DNA from: Proales similis
Taxonomy: Eukaryota; Rotifera; Eurotatoria; Ploima; Proalidae
NCBI GenBank assembly: GCA_019059635.1
Contig: JAGVRJ010000013.1
Location: forward strand, 186,001-250,000
DNA: 64,000 nt
Reading direction: 5' to 3'
The notes under the pieces: generated by a model
Told to the model about the DNA's origin: nothing
Database searches by the model: none
The model's input: only the letters and a program-made list of their open reading frames with translations
Program-made: the position numbers and the translations under genes
Shown here: positions 32,786 to 44,904 of the stretch, in pieces
Position numbering within the stretch: position 1 is the first letter of the stretch
How the letters are laid out: every line of letters starts with the position of its first letter

Positions 32786-35700
32786 ATGAGCGACACTACA
32801 ATTGAAATTCCGCTCAAGGACTCGGACGAGGTGATCGAGCTCGGACTCGATCAGCTGCCCGACGGCGAAGAGGTGCTCTCCATATTGATTCAAGAAAGCT
32901 GTCCCCTGCATGTGTGGATTCGACTGGCGATCGGCTACTACCGCCAGGCCAAAGTGGCCGACTTTGTGAAAATTTTGGAGGCTTCACGCACAAGCGCCAA
33001 CACAAGCTACAAGGGACACGAGAAGGACCAGCTGAAAGCGTTGGACACACTCGCGGCTCATTACGTTCAGCTGGCGAACAAGGAGAAGAATGCAGAGCTG
33101 AAGAAGGACTATTGCACTCGGGCGACCACGCTCTACACCTCTGCGGACAAGATCTCAATGTACGACTCGGATCACTTGCTGAGTCGAGCCTTCTTCTGTC
33201 TACTCGACTCGGACAAGATGGACCAGGCGGACGCGCAGTTCAACTTTGTTCTGACCACAAACGCGAGCAATGTGGCCGCGCTGACCGGCAAGGCGTGTAT
33301 AGCCTTCAACAAAAAAGACTACAAAAACTCACTGAACCTGTTCAAGCGAGCCCTGAGGTCAAATGCGAACGCGCCGGCCAGTGTTCGACTCGGCCTCGCG
33401 CTCTGCTTCTACAAAATGGGCAAAGTGAACAAGGCGCGTCTGGCCTTCGAACGGGCCATCGAGCTCGACCCGCAGTGCGTGGGCGCACTCATCGGCCTCG
33501 CCATCATCGAGCTAAACAACAAAACGTCCGAGTCGACCAAGCTGGGCGTCGAGATGCTTTCCAAAGCGTACGCGACCGACCCGACCAATCCGATTGTGCT
33601 GAACCATCTGGCGAACCACTTCTTCTACAAGAAGGACTATCAGAAGGTGCAGCAGCTGGCCATGCACGCGTTCCACTACACAGAGAACGAGAGCATCAGG
33701 GCGGAGACGTGCTTCCAACTGGCGCGCGCCTATCATGTGCAAGGAGACTTGGAGCAAGCCTACCGCTACTACTACCAGGCGACGCAGTTCAACGCCAACT
33801 TTATACTTCCGTTCTTCGGCCTCGGTCAAATGTACTTGTACAAGAACGACGAAGCCAATGCCGCCCAGTGCATGGAAAAGGTGCTCAAAGCCTATCCGGG
33901 CAACTACGAGTCGATGAAAATTCTGGCCAGCATCTACGCCAAGGCGAGCGAGCCGGAGAAGCGCGAGCTGGCCAAAGACTACAGTCGAAAGGTCACCGAG
34001 CAGTGTCCCGAGGACGTCGAGGCCTGGATCGAGCTGGCCCAGATCCTGCAGGCCAGCGACATCCAAGGCGCACTGAACGCATACAGCCAGGCCTGTAAAA
34101 TATTCAGAGAAAAGATCGAGGAAGAGATACCGGCCGAGATTCTCAACAACGTGGCGTCGCTTCACTTTCGAATGGGCAACTATGACGAGGCGCGACGCTA
34201 CTACGACGCTGCGGCCAGCATGGTCGCCGCCGAGAGCATAAACGACAAGATCTACTTTGGCGCGATCGGAGTCACAATCAAATACAACCTGGCGCGGCTG
34301 CACGAGGCCAAGAGCGAGTTTGATCTCGCCGAGCAGGCCTACAAGAGCATAATTCAGCAGCATCCGCGCTACATCGACTGCTTCCTGCGTCTGGGCTGCA
34401 TGTGCCGGGACCGTGGCCAGATCCACGAGGCGTCCGAATGGTTCAAAGAGGCGCTGCGAATAAACCAGCACCACGCGGACACGTGGTCGCTAATCGGCAA
34501 CCTGCATCTGAACAAGGGCCAACTGGGCCCGGCTCAGCACGTCTACGACCGAATCATAAAAATAAACGAAAGGGACACTTATGCCCAGATCGGCCTGGGC
34601 AACATCTGGCTGCACACTCTGTACCAGAACATTCGCGACAAAGAGAAAGAGAAGCGGCACGAGCAGCGCTCTATTCAAATGTACCGCGCGGTGCTGAAAA
34701 TCGACGCGAGGAACATCTGGGCGGCCAACGGCGTCGGCTGTGTGCTCGCCCACAAGGGCATGCTGAACGAGGCGCGCGACATATTCGCTCAGGTGCGCGA
34801 GGCGACCGCCGACTTTTGCGACGTCTGGCTCAACATTGCGCACGTTCTGGTCGCTCAGCGCCAATGCATACGCGCCATTCAAATGTACGAGAACTGTGCC
34901 AAGAAGTTCTTCAAGCACACGAGTCCGGAGATACTCTCCTACTTGGTGCGCGCCATGTACAAGGCGCACAAGCTGGCCGAGTGCAAGCAGCTCTTGCTCA
35001 AAGCGCGCCACATAAGTCCGGACGATCTGCTCCTGCTCTACAACTTGGCGCTCATTCAGCAGAAGCTCAGCAAACAGGTCATGTCGGACAACAAGAGCAA
35101 GCTGAGGGCGGTCGAGACGGCCATCTATGACCTCGAGTCGGCCAGTCGCACCTTCTCTTGGTTCATGACCAGCGAGGAGGGCGAGAAGCTGCGCGCCGAG
35201 TACCGATGCGATTTCAAGCACGAGCACCGCATCTGCCAGGACCTGCTCGCTCAGGCCTCGTATCACTTGAGCCGGGCGAGAAAAGTCGACGAAGAGGAGA
35301 GAGAGCTGAAGCGTAAGCAGGAGATGGAGCTCGAGCAGCTCAAGCAGAAGCAACTGCTCGAACAGCAGCTGCGAGAGCACGAGCTCCAGCAGCAGCAGCT
35401 CGCCATCGCCGAAAAGAGAGCCGAGTTCATGAAGAAGAGCACCGCCAATCTCAATCGTCAAGTGCAAATAGAAAGAGAGAAAAAGTCAAAGAAGAAGAGC
35501 CGACGCGAGACGGGCGAGATCGTGACCAGTGGCAGCGAGTCGGACACTGAGCGTTCACGCCGCGAGAAGGCCAAGAAAAAGAAGAAAAAGAAGAAGAAGC
35601 AGAGGCGAAGCGAGGGCAGTCAAGATGAGCAAGGCGACAGCGAGAACCAAGACGAAGAGCAGGAAGAAGAAGAAGAAGAAGAAGAAGAAGAGGAGGAGGA

Positions 35701-36339
35701 GGAGCAGGACGAGGAAGCAGAGGAGCCAGAGCTGGAAGAAACAGCCGACGTAGACGAAGAGTCGGCTCGCAAGATTCGCAAGTCAAAAAAGAAATCCAAA
35801 AGTCGAGTGTATGTGGCGGCTGCTTAGTTGTTCTTGGTCGATTTGTGCATTGAAATTTCCATTTTCAGACGCATTCTCTCGGAAGATGAAGAGGACGAGG
35901 CGAGCGCGGCCACCTCGAGCAGAGCAGAGAAAAAGTCGAAAAAGAGAAAGCACCGACGCAAAGAGAGCAAGCGTGACAAGAAAAAGTCGAGATCGGTAAG
36001 CCTACTCGTTAGAGGCCTGTGTCGCAGCCATTTAATGTTCAAACGCAATAGGGCTCCAAGCACAGGTCGCCGCAAAAGTCAAGCGTGGTCTACAAGTCAA
36101 AGGAGTACATATCGACCTCGGACGAAGAGGACGATCTGACCAGCACCAGGCAGTCGACTGCGGTCGAGTCAAGCACCAACCGCCGCCTGCTGGACGACGA
36201 CGACGTAGACAACCAGAGTGACGCCACTGATGCAGACGCGGACGAGGCCGCACAAAATGACGAGCACCAGGAGAGTGAGCACGAAGACGCCTCTCAGCCC
36301 AAGACGCCCATGGAGCAGGACGAGCTCGCATCGGACTAA
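32786..36339 (+). CDS. CTR9: CTR9, PAF1 transcription-elongation complex subunit
   Basis: Scaffold subunit of the nuclear PAF1 complex, which couples RNA polymerase II elongation to histone modification; 1145 aa, against 1173 in human. Exons 32786-35808, 35869-35995, 36052-36339. The first 3.0 kb is uninterrupted and both introns (60 and 56 bp) lie in the last tenth. The start MSDTTIEIPLKDSDEVIELG matches the family. About 18 TPR motifs fill residues 40-820 (QLANKEKNAELKKDY, LLSRAFFCLLDSDKMDQADA, VLNHLANHFFYKKDYQKVQ). A charged coiled coil (about 830-905, EEERELKRKQEMEL) leads to Lys-rich and Glu-rich tails with many SD/SE sites, including a GAA-encoded poly-Glu run at 35655-35705. The in-frame TTG upstream is not used. 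Confidence 0.97.
35655..35705 (+). repeat. GAA/GAG repeat encoding poly-Glu in CTR9
   Basis: (GAA)n then (GAG)n inside the CTR9 coding region, encoding about 17 acidic residues. Confidence 0.9.
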
Positions 36340-36359
36340 CACTATCGCTGTTGATTCAA

Positions 36360-36364
<5 letters not shown>

Positions 36365-36390
<26 letters not shown>
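36365..36390. repeat. CT microsatellite
   Basis: (CT)13 just past the CTR9 stop codon, in the 3' spacer. Confidence 0.95.
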
Positions 36391-36391
<1 letters not shown>

Positions 36392-36501
36392 TCTGTTTGG
36401 CTGGCTGCATGGCTTCAATTCATCTAAAATGTTGAAACTAAATCGACTAAAACTTGAGAGCTATTGCGTGTTTTGTTTCATTTTCTATTTATAGAAGCAA
36501 A

Positions 36502-37119
36502 CTAGACCGAATGAGAAGACGATTCGGAATCGATCCTGGCGTGCTCGTCAGCGTGTTGCTCGTCGGGCTGTTGGTCGTCGGGCTGTTGGTCGTCGGGCTG
36601 TTGGTCGTCGGGCTGTTGGTCCGTTTGTATGTTGCCTTTTGAATTGCGTCTGAGCAAAGAGACGCCCAGAAAGACGAGAAAAAGCAAGGCCATACAGCCC
36701 ATGGCCGATGTGATCATCACCGCCGCCAATTGAAAGTAGGAAAAGTCCGAGAGGCGTCTGAGCGCCTTTAGCTTTCCGATCGGACCCAGTCTCGGCACCA
36801 GGTCTCTTCCCTTCACGGCCGCTTGCGTCTGCTTGTCCTGTGAATTGGAAATTGTCGATGATGGCGCTTGCGTTGACCACGCCGATGGCAACGCTGCTGA
36901 ATGATCGGATTGGCCGTCGTCTGATAGGCTCGAGTTGATCTGATCTGTCTGCTCTTTTCTTTCGTCTTCTTCGGCCGTCCGCATAATCGCGTACTCGCTC
37001 AGGCTCTGGTTGGCTGCTGCGCCCGATAACCGTCCAGACGTTTGCTCACTCGCTCGAGCAGCCAGAATCAGCGTCCAAAATAGAATCTTGCACGCGGTGC
37101 GTGTGTGCGCCAATCTCAT
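36502..37119 (-). CDS. Orphan single-pass membrane protein with QQPDD repeats
   Basis: 205 aa, one exon. An N-terminal hydrophobic segment (KILFWTLILAARA, residues 11-23) looks like a signal peptide. A polar, Ser/Gln/Glu-rich extracellular region of about 115 residues follows, then a transmembrane helix (LAAVMITSAMGCMALLFLVF, about 132-151), a basic stop-transfer sequence (LLRRNSKG) and a cytoplasmic tail with four QQPDD-type units before DSESSSHSV. The C-terminal -SSSHSV could act as a PDZ ligand. I do not recognise a family. The coding potential is supported by length, an in-frame ATG and a sensible type I topology, not by homology. Confidence 0.65.
   Translation of the reverse strand: MRLAHTRTACKILFWTLILAARASEQTSGRLSGAAANQSLSEYAIMRTAEEDERKEQTDQINSSLSDDGQSDHSAALPSAWSTQAPSSTISNSQDKQTQAAVKGRDLVPRLGPIGKLKALRRLSDFSYFQLAAVMITSAMGCMALLFLVFLGVSLLRRNSKGNIQTDQQPDDQQPDDQQPDDQQPDEQHADEHARIDSESSSHSV
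36558..36621 (-). repeat. 15-bp coding tandem repeat (QQPDD)
   Basis: Four near-identical 15-bp units (TCGTCGGGCTGTTGG on the plus strand) in the orphan membrane gene. Confidence 0.95.
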
Positions 37120-38918
37120 TTTGTCGAGTTGGGCCGCAACTGGTGCGAATTGAATCTGTAAATAGGCAGCGGTCTCTTGAGCGGAGCAAACACCGAAAAT
37201 TCGAGTTCAATCGAAACTGAGGCCAAACAAGATGAACGAGATCAATGCGTCAGTCAACAGCAGCCCGCCTCGGCACCGATTCGCAGAGATAAGATTGTTA
37301 AGCGGGCTCATGTGCTGCCTGAGATCGACTCCGAAAAAGGTTCGTTACACAACTCACAACTAAACCTCCACAGCAACCGCTTAATTGCTCCGATCATAAA
37401 TAGATACTCAGAGCAGCGATCTGAGCAACATGCGTGGTTGCCTCATGCCTGGCTGCCTAACCAGCTCCGTGCGCGCCCTCGCTCTGATCGATGTGATTGC
37501 CGAATGCTGTTCTTGCTGCCTACAGAGCTTCTCTTCTAATTGTGCGCAATCCATCACATCCCAATTGAACACTTATTTTTGTTCGTGTTTAAAAAGCCGT
37601 CTCAGCTTCAGCTCTGCTCGATAGGTTTTAATTAGCCCGCATTAATCAGCCTTCTCAACCATTTGGTCGAATATTTTCTCATCGGGCCAAGGATCGCGAT
37701 GATCATCATCAAGACGCATCACTTTTGCCCTCTTGATTATTTCACTCGTTTTTGGTGTTGCCGTTGCTGGCCATGCCGAGTCGTTAATTTCAGTTGGCGT
37801 ATTAACGGCCAATTAACACATGAATTGAACTGATCGTGCAGTGCCGAGTTGAGTCAAATCGGCGCTTTGAACAAACACAGGCTCAAGCGAGCGAGATCAA
37901 TCAGAGCGCGGCCAAGGTCGATAAAGAGCGTCACTGTGCGTGAGAAAGAGAAAGCTCGCGACCAGCTAATCGAACAAGACCGAGTCGAATACTTGCGTTA
38001 CATAACTCTTGTTGCTGTTGCAAATATGCGCCACTGATCCAATCAAATTGAATGTAATTGTTTGCTGCCCTCTCCTGCACTCTCTCGTTTGGCCCCTTCC
38101 TCCCTACTTCTCTCAAATGAGTGAATTTGAATAAATTTTTCCTTTTGAACACGCACATGACGATAATGGCTGTGATGATGATGATGATGATGATATTCAT
38201 CGCCACCATATGTTCTCTCTCGCGCGAGGCATGTGTCCGATTTGCAAGCAAGACCGCGAGAACATCAACAACAACAAAAAGAAGCAGAGACGCGGCCATA
38301 TTTGAAATCGATCTCATCGCTGTGACAAGCGATCAACGTGGCATTGCTGGCCACCGCTGCATTTAATCAAATTAGACTTGTCATATGGCCAAACAGGCCA
38401 GAAGGCGCTCAGAACACTTGACGCGGCCTAATTAAACCGCCCAGAGAACAACAACAACGACGACGGAGGGCGATGACTCATTTGGCTCAGTCCCAATTCT
38501 CAGCTCGACTCGATTCAACATTTGCGCAGAGAGGCGATTTGCAGTTCACCGACGATGATCTCTTGACTCGGCGATTATTTGAGCGCAATTATTCAATCGC
38601 TCGGCCTGGTGCTGCTATTCAAGCCGCTCGATGGCGCGGGCAGGCAGCCAACTCGACACGCGCAATATGCTCGTAATGAGCCTCGAGAGGTCTCGCCACG
38701 ATGCGGCTCAAAGCCAAAATTTCAATTGACCGAGCTTGCCTCGCTCGACCACGCAATTCTGCACTCATTATTATGCTCTCTTGCTTTGCGCTTTATTCGT
38801 CGTGCCTCGATCGCTCAGCGTCCTTTTTATTCCTTTTTTTTTTTTGATTTAATTAGCGATTTAGAGAGAATTGCTCGTCTGCGTCAGAGAACTGCTCAGG
38901 TCTGCATTCGACAACGAA

Positions 38919-38951
<33 letters not shown>

Positions 38952-38952
38952 G
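37120..38952. other. 1.8 kb region upstream of TBC1D30-like gene
   Basis: Mostly non-coding. A possible small gene at 37177-37624 is discussed under findings. The rest has a short ATG/GAT repeat (38175-38195) and AT-rich stretches; nothing else seen. Confidence 0.5.
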
Positions 38953-40745
38953 ATGTGGACAGCATCGCGCAACAACAACGCCACGGACAACGAGCAGCGT
39001 TTTGTGGACATTGACATCGACGCATCGGACGAGATTGTCGCGCCTTTCCAGCTGTCCTCCTCGTCTCGCCTCGACAGTCAGGCCAAGTCGACCGGCACGC
39101 CGAGTCCGTGCAGATTCTCGCACACTCGACTGTTCTCCTTGCAGTCGAAGAAGAGCGACCAAGAGTCGGACGCATCTTGCAGTCCGAGAGAAACTCGACG
39201 TCGGGCGCCTGAGCACAGTCTGGGCAACATTTCCATCCAGCAGCTCGAGTCTGAGGACGACGACGACGACGACGACGATGAGGAGGAGGATGAGGGCGGA
39301 GAGATGAAGGACGGACTGAGGCCGAGCTTCAGCAACGACAATTTCCTCAACAGCACGTCGCTCTCCAACTTTCAGTCGAGCGTCATCACGCTGAGCAGCG
39401 ACCGGCTGAACTTGATCGGCAACTCGCCGAGCAGTCCGCGCTCCATCAACGACACATTCAATCTGAGCGTGCAGAAGGACAGCGAGCACTTGTGCAAATC
39501 AGACAGCGCGAGCAGTCTGTCGGAGAATCAGCAGCAGCAGCAGCAGCAGCTGGTCCCAATGGATTTGTCGTCGTGCAAAAGAGTCACAAACGAGTCGTTG
39601 GTCGAAGGTCTGCTCGGCGAGATCTACGACCGCTACAACATCTCGCTGAGAGACAACTTTGAGAGCGACATCACGACCGACTTGACGAGCTCGCGCTACA
39701 GCGGACTCGACACCACAGTCGAGCACGAGTCGGCCGATTCGTTGCGCATTGCTGGCAGCTCCTATCTTCAATCGTTGGGTAAGCTTCTGGCCGGTTGCTA
39801 TGCAGCTAAGCGCTCTCTCTCTCTCTCGCTGATCGCCAGTCGTAAAGTAACGTAATTATTATCGGGCCCCGTTTAGAGCCGAGCGAACTCTGCGCACTGA
39901 TAAGCGAGATGAGCGCCCAAGTGAATCAAATCTCCACCAAATTAGTCAAGCAGTTGAAGCAAAAGGACAAACTTGTGTCCAAGATGAGCCGCAACTTTGA
40001 TCTAATTACCGCTCTGCTTCAAGCGCACTCGCTCAAGAGACGTAAGTGTTTTCTTTTGCGTCTGCTCCAAGTTGGACGCGCCCAAGTGCCAATATGCGCC
40101 AACACCAGGCCACTTGGCTCGCTAAATCGCATCGCCCACGCATTTTGACAAAGAGCCACATTTTGCACTTGAGATGGCTCAAGAGAGCTGCAACGAGAGA
40201 ACGAGAGAGTTTGCAAGAAAGAGAGTGAGAGGAAGAGAGCGCATTGCAATTTGATGTCATTAGCCCGAAATTAACTCGTTTGTCGCATTTGAGGCCAACT
40301 TTTCCTTTCGCTTCTTCTATTTCTTGTTCATTCGTCGACTATTATCATAATAAATAGAATGAGAGACAGAGAGAGAAAGAGATGGAAAGAGATAGGAAGA
40401 GAGAGAGACAAAGAAAGAGAGAGAGAGAGCAGTTAGGAAACGATAGGAACAGGACAAGCAGGGTTCGGGCGCATTATGTCCTCTGGGAGATTGGGCAGCT
40501 CTGTTTGGGATGAGTTGCCAACAAGCGCATTCTCGTTCTCTTCTTCGTTATTTACATATATGCGCAGCAGTCACATGCAGCACGTCGGTGAGATTAGCAA
40601 TTTACAAATCGATCGAAATTGTGCGGGCTGTCATGCAAAATAATTATTCATTCAATTGCACGTAAGAGAAGCAGCGGAGTCTGACAGGCAACCAGAGCGC
40701 AAGAGAACGAGAAGACACCGCCAGAGAGGCAGCGAGAGACGAGAC

Positions 40746-40787
<42 letters not shown>

Positions 40788-43486
40788 GCAAAGAGAAAAG
40801 GGCGACACAGAAACTCTGTCTCTGCATCTCTCTCTCTCTGGATGGTGAGCGTGATTTTGATTATAAATTCAAGTCGGAGCCGAGTCGGTGTGGCAGCGAA
40901 TTCGGATGTCTGTCATCCACCGCCCTCTGAATTAAGGTTATTTACGTCAGCTTATGATAATCATGCGCTGCTCGACATTAGTTGAAATTATGAACGCGAA
41001 TGCGCAAATATAAAACCGACAAGACGACGAATGCAGTTCTGCTCCTCTTGAGTTGCCTGTTTTCAAGTCACCAGCTTCGACTGACGCACTGCTGAGTTGC
41101 GCACGCAGCTTGCGGCCGAAAAACATGCGCTCGTGGCTCTAACCTTTCTCTCATTGCTTTAAGGTGTTGACACAAAAATGAAGTTCACACTCAACCCGCT
41201 GCCGGGTGAGGGTGGTTTCAGCCAGTGGAAGGACGCCATGAAGGCGCTCATTCGACTGCCTGGCCCGGTGCCTGCCGAATTTCGCAAGAGTGTAAGTCGC
41301 TGCGAGAGCCGTCTGCTCGCCGGTTGATTAAACAAACAAAAACAAAGATTTGGCTCAATTTGGCTCACAAATACATTGACGAGTGCAACTTGGACTGGAA
41401 TCGCGTGCGCCGAGTCGTATTCAACGAACGAACAAACCCGGACGACGACGAGCTCGGCCTTCAGATCGTCAAGGACCTGCACCGCACCGGCTGCAGCGCC
41501 TTCAGCGGCCTGGAAAACGACCAGGACCGGGCTCTGCTGAAGCGAGTGCTGCTCGCCTACGCGCGCTACAACAAGTCTGTGGGCTACTGTCAAGGCTTCA
41601 ACATAATCGCGGCGCTCATACTCGAGATTGTGGAGAAGCGCGAAGAGGACGCTCTGCTCTGCATGATCTACTTGATTGACCACGTGCTGCCCGAAGGCTA
41701 TTTCACCAACTCGATGCACACGCTGGCAATCGACATGGCCGTGTTCCGCGAGCTGCTCAAGCTCAAGCTGCCCAAGCTCTGGGCCCATTTGGACGCGCTG
41801 CAGAACAGCCCCAAGGGCAAGCAGAGCTACGAGCCGCCGCTGACCAACGTGTTCACCATGCAGTGGTTTCTCACTCTGTTCGCCACCTGCCTGCCCAAAG
41901 AGGTCGTCCTGCGCATCTGGGACTGCATATTCCTCGAGGGCGGCGAGATTCTGTTCCGCACCTCGCTCGCCATCTGGGACAAGCTCTCCTATTCAATAAT
42001 GAAGGCAACCAGCGCCGACTCGTTCTACACCATGATGAGCATGTTGTCCATTCGCCTGTTCGACGCCAATGTGGTCAACGAGAACGAGCTCGTCGCCAAA
42101 GTCTACTCGTTCGGTCAATTTCCGATGCCCGAGCTCAAAGAGTTTAGAGACAAGTTCACGTTCAACATTTCGCCCTTCATTCAGTCGAGTGGCCTCAAGA
42201 GAACAGGCCAGGTCAACGAGGCAAAGCTGTTTGAAATCGACGACACGCTCAAAGACGACGAGCAAGCACTTGACCTCGCCCGGATCGTAGACGACGACGA
42301 CGACGACGACACAGAGGACCTCGCTCGTCTCATTTCTTGTTTTGCCTTGCTAATGCCAAACAGGCCCGCCTTGACTGGCGCACGAGAGAACAGCAGCAGC
42401 AACGCCATTGCAGCTGAGCCGTCTCTGTCGCCTCAGACCTCCGTTCGGTCTGAACAGCAGTCGCCATCCATATTCAACCGATTCAGATCGAAAATCAGCA
42501 GCCAGAGCGCGCCAAGAGCCAATTCGAAGCAGATAGACATGTCGTCGGTCACTCCGGGCGCTTTTTCGTTCATCAGTCAAATGTACAATCCGAAGCCTCT
42601 CAGCGAACATCTTTCCATGGACATAAACGAGCTCAAGAAGCAGTACAAGAAGCTAAAAGAGCGACAGAAGCAGGCGCAGATCATCATCCAGACCGCGTCC
42701 GCACGGCAGCGAGTACCGCGAGCTTGCGCGCCCAATCCACTGCAGCTGGAGAAGCAGCCGATCGAGAATCACTTGATGATTAAACTAGCCGGTCAGAATC
42801 GAAACATTGTGAAAAAGTCGATCAAGCTGAAGAGCGCCCAGCTCGGTCTGCCGCCGCCCGACTTGGACCTGATCAAAGAGAAGAACGAGCAGCTGCAGAA
42901 AATATTGGCCGACGAGCCCAAGAAGAAAGGAAAACAGGCGAGGCCTTATTACAGCGACGACGAGTCAGACGACGACGACGACAACGACCTGAATATCAAC
43001 TTGGACCGCTCGGAGAGCGAGGAAAGCGGAAGCGATGAGCAGACCGGCTCGAGTCTAAAGGAGAGCGCCACCCTGCAGGATCTGACGCTCAAGGAGCTTG
43101 TCTCGTTTGACCACAGCGAGCAGCAGCATCAATCCTTCAAGTCGACTGACAAGTGCTCGGTCAGTGACTGGCCGCTTCAGTCGCCGCTCCATGCTACTGA
43201 CAGGGCGCCTCTCGATCGCCGACAATCGAACGGCTCTGTGTTCATGTGCAACGTGGACGAGGATAGTGGCGGGAGGCGTGAGGCCCGCTCGACCACCCTG
43301 TCCGTCTCTTCGTCAATAAACGGCAGCAGTCGAAAGCAGAAGAACTCGAGCTCGTCCTCGTCCGTCATCGACCATCTCATAAAAGAGGAACGAGTCAACT
43401 CATTGAGTTTCAACCCATTTCCGGTAAAGCACATAAACGCCAGCGTGGCTCGCAACGGCCATCGCCTTGGTCTGTACAAATCATGA
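38953..43486 (+). CDS. TBC1D30: TBC1D30-like Rab GTPase-activating protein
   Basis: TBC-domain Rab GAP, 1085 aa. Human TBC1D30 acts on Rab8 and limits ciliary membrane growth. Exons 38953-39778, 39877-40041, 41164-41291, 41348-43486; introns 98, 1122 and 56 bp. The N-terminal exon is low-complexity (poly-Ser, an Asp8 run, Gln7) with LVEGLLGEIYDRYN, similar to LVSGLLNELYS in human. A conserved coiled segment (LVKQLKQKDKLVSKMSRNFD) leads into KRRVDTKMKFTLNPLPG. The TBC domain begins near residue 374 and has both catalytic fingers: IVKDLHRTGCS (Arg) and VGYCQGFN (Gln). EPPLTNVFTMQWFLTLFATC and GRHEGAH-free spacing match the family. The tail is Ser/Asp-rich. Gene start is the first in-frame ATG; a further upstream exon is not excluded. 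AATAAA at 43595-43600. Confidence 0.93.
39531..39550 (+). repeat. CAG run encoding poly-Gln
   Basis: About seven CAG codons in exon 1 of the TBC1D30-like gene. Confidence 0.9.
40751..40784. repeat. GA microsatellite
   Basis: (GA)17 inside the long intron. Confidence 0.95.
41009..41015 (+). promoter_or_regulatory. Candidate internal TATA box
   Basis: TATAAAA about 155 bp upstream of exon 3; could drive a shorter transcript that starts before the TBC domain. Confidence 0.25.
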
Positions 43487-43876
43487 ACCGCCCGCTTGTT
43501 CGTACCGCTCTAATTTACCAGCCGTTCGGTCCGCGCTGAGTTGAATGTTTCTAGTCAAAGCCATAAAAACCCCTTTTTAAACGCGAGCAATTGCAATAAA
43601 GTCAAATAGAAATGATTTCGAGTCAATCTGGCAACTTGGCAGCAGAGCATTTATTTCGACTGATTGGCCGCAGCAAACAGACGCCAGGTGAGTCGACACA
43701 GAAACGACGGCTCTGCTGGCACAGAAAAGGAAAGAAACGCTAGAGACTATCTGAGGGTTGAAATGAGAAAATTGCTCAAGCAGCAGCGACACGGCCCTTT
43801 CAATTTCAATCAATGGCGGCTGGTTTGATTATTGTTTCTAATTGTTTGGCAACGGCTACTGCTACAGTGCAAGGCT
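43487..43876. other. Convergent 3' region, TBC1D30 / TMEM38
   Basis: AATAAA for TBC1D30 at 43595-43600 and, on the minus strand, for TMEM38 at 43655-43650. Nothing else seen. Confidence 0.65.
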
Positions 43877-44904
43877 TCAGTTGGTTTTCTTTTCATTGTC
43901 GCCGGTGGCGGCAGGTGCGGCAGCTTTCGGCTTTTGCGACGAGGCGCGACGAAACGCGTCGATGAGGCCGCCGAAGAAGACGGCGGCGGTCAAGTTTTCG
44001 AACGGCACGAACGGGTCAAACGACTTGATGAATATTGACATCACTTTGACATAGGCGAAGAAGATGGCCACGAACAAGTAGAGGATGTTGCGTGGCACCA
44101 GGAGCACTTGCTTCCTCTCCAGAGTGAACAGGACAGAAGCGGCCAGGCAAGCTTTGGTCGCACTTGGCGCAATCGACAGGTTAGTGTGGGCGACGAGCAG
44201 AGCAGCAAGCAAGCAGCTTACAAACTGGGATGCAGCACCTCGTTCGAGTTGGGCAGGAAGAATCCGCGATTGAATCGGTCGAGCAGAGTGAGGAAGCTGC
44301 CGCCGGCGCCCTTCAGGGCGCCCACCACGATTATGATCACGTAGCTGTTGGGATAGAGGTGCATTGCGTGCAGGACGCCGTCGTTTATCTTGCGACAGCG
44401 CAGCACCTCTTTGCCAACGCTGAGCGCAATCTTGACCGGCAGGAACTTGGCCAGCTTGTAGAACAGATCAAAGGGCGAGAAGAAGACCAGATACCTAAAG
44501 AACGCTTCAGAGCTGCAGAGCGGAGCACGGCAAGAGGCGCGCAAAGCTTACCAGCAGGCAGAGGCGAGCACCAGGTTCTGATGCGACTTGAAATCGTCCA
44601 GAATCGCCTCGCCGAGCAGGAAGTGAACAAGCATTCCACTTCCGAAGCATAAAAGCATACTTGACAAGTAACAGGCAAGTGGATGTCTTTTATGAAAATT
44701 TGGAACATCTACATCGAAGCGAGTGTTTAAAGGCGCGTTGAGATGGCCAAAAAGCGACGATCGATTACGTTGCTGGTGAGTCTGGATGTCTTCTCGCACA
44801 TGAACGCACATGAGTATGTAGTTGGCAAGCTCGAAATAGGGAAACATGCGCAGCTTGAGCATGAGAAGTCCGTAAGAGTCGAGCGTTTCTTCGTCCAGCT
44901 TCAT
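43877..44904 (-). CDS. TMEM38: TMEM38 / TRIC intracellular cation channel
   Basis: Trimeric K+ channel of the ER/SR membrane that balances charge during Ca2+ release. Preferred model 283 aa with exons from 5': 44904-44769, 44708-44552, 44494-44222, 44162-43877. The 60-bp intron 44768-44709 (donor GTAATC) has no stop and is a multiple of three, so it could be read through to give a 303-aa protein; splicing it restores family spacing between MCVHVRED and LLCFGSG. Landmarks are MFPYFELANYI, the VGKEV segment of the pore, and GALKGAGGSFLTLLDRF (human RGAGGTIITNFERL). HPSFATKACLAASVLFTLE aligns with human SYPAKVTLLGSVIFTFQ. The tail is Ala/Lys-rich. AATAAA at 43655-43650. Confidence 0.92.

Larger units (their letters stand above)
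40042..41163 (+). other. Unusually long intron of the TBC1D30-like gene
   Basis: 1122 bp, about 20 times the usual intron length here. It contains GA tracts (about 40362-40432 and 40751-40784) and a TATAAAA at 41009-41015. The donor is CGTAAGTG and the acceptor TTTAAG. Confidence 0.85.

Noticed and set aside
33512-35467. Long minus-strand frames opposite CTR9
   Set aside because: Shadows of the CTR9 TPR region, produced by strong third-position bias; no homology.
42320-42365. Intron-like stretch in the TBC1D30-like last exon (pyrimidine-rich, branch-like GCTAATG, CAG at 42362)
   Set aside because: The frame is open throughout; the nearest donor would remove 37 nt and break the frame.
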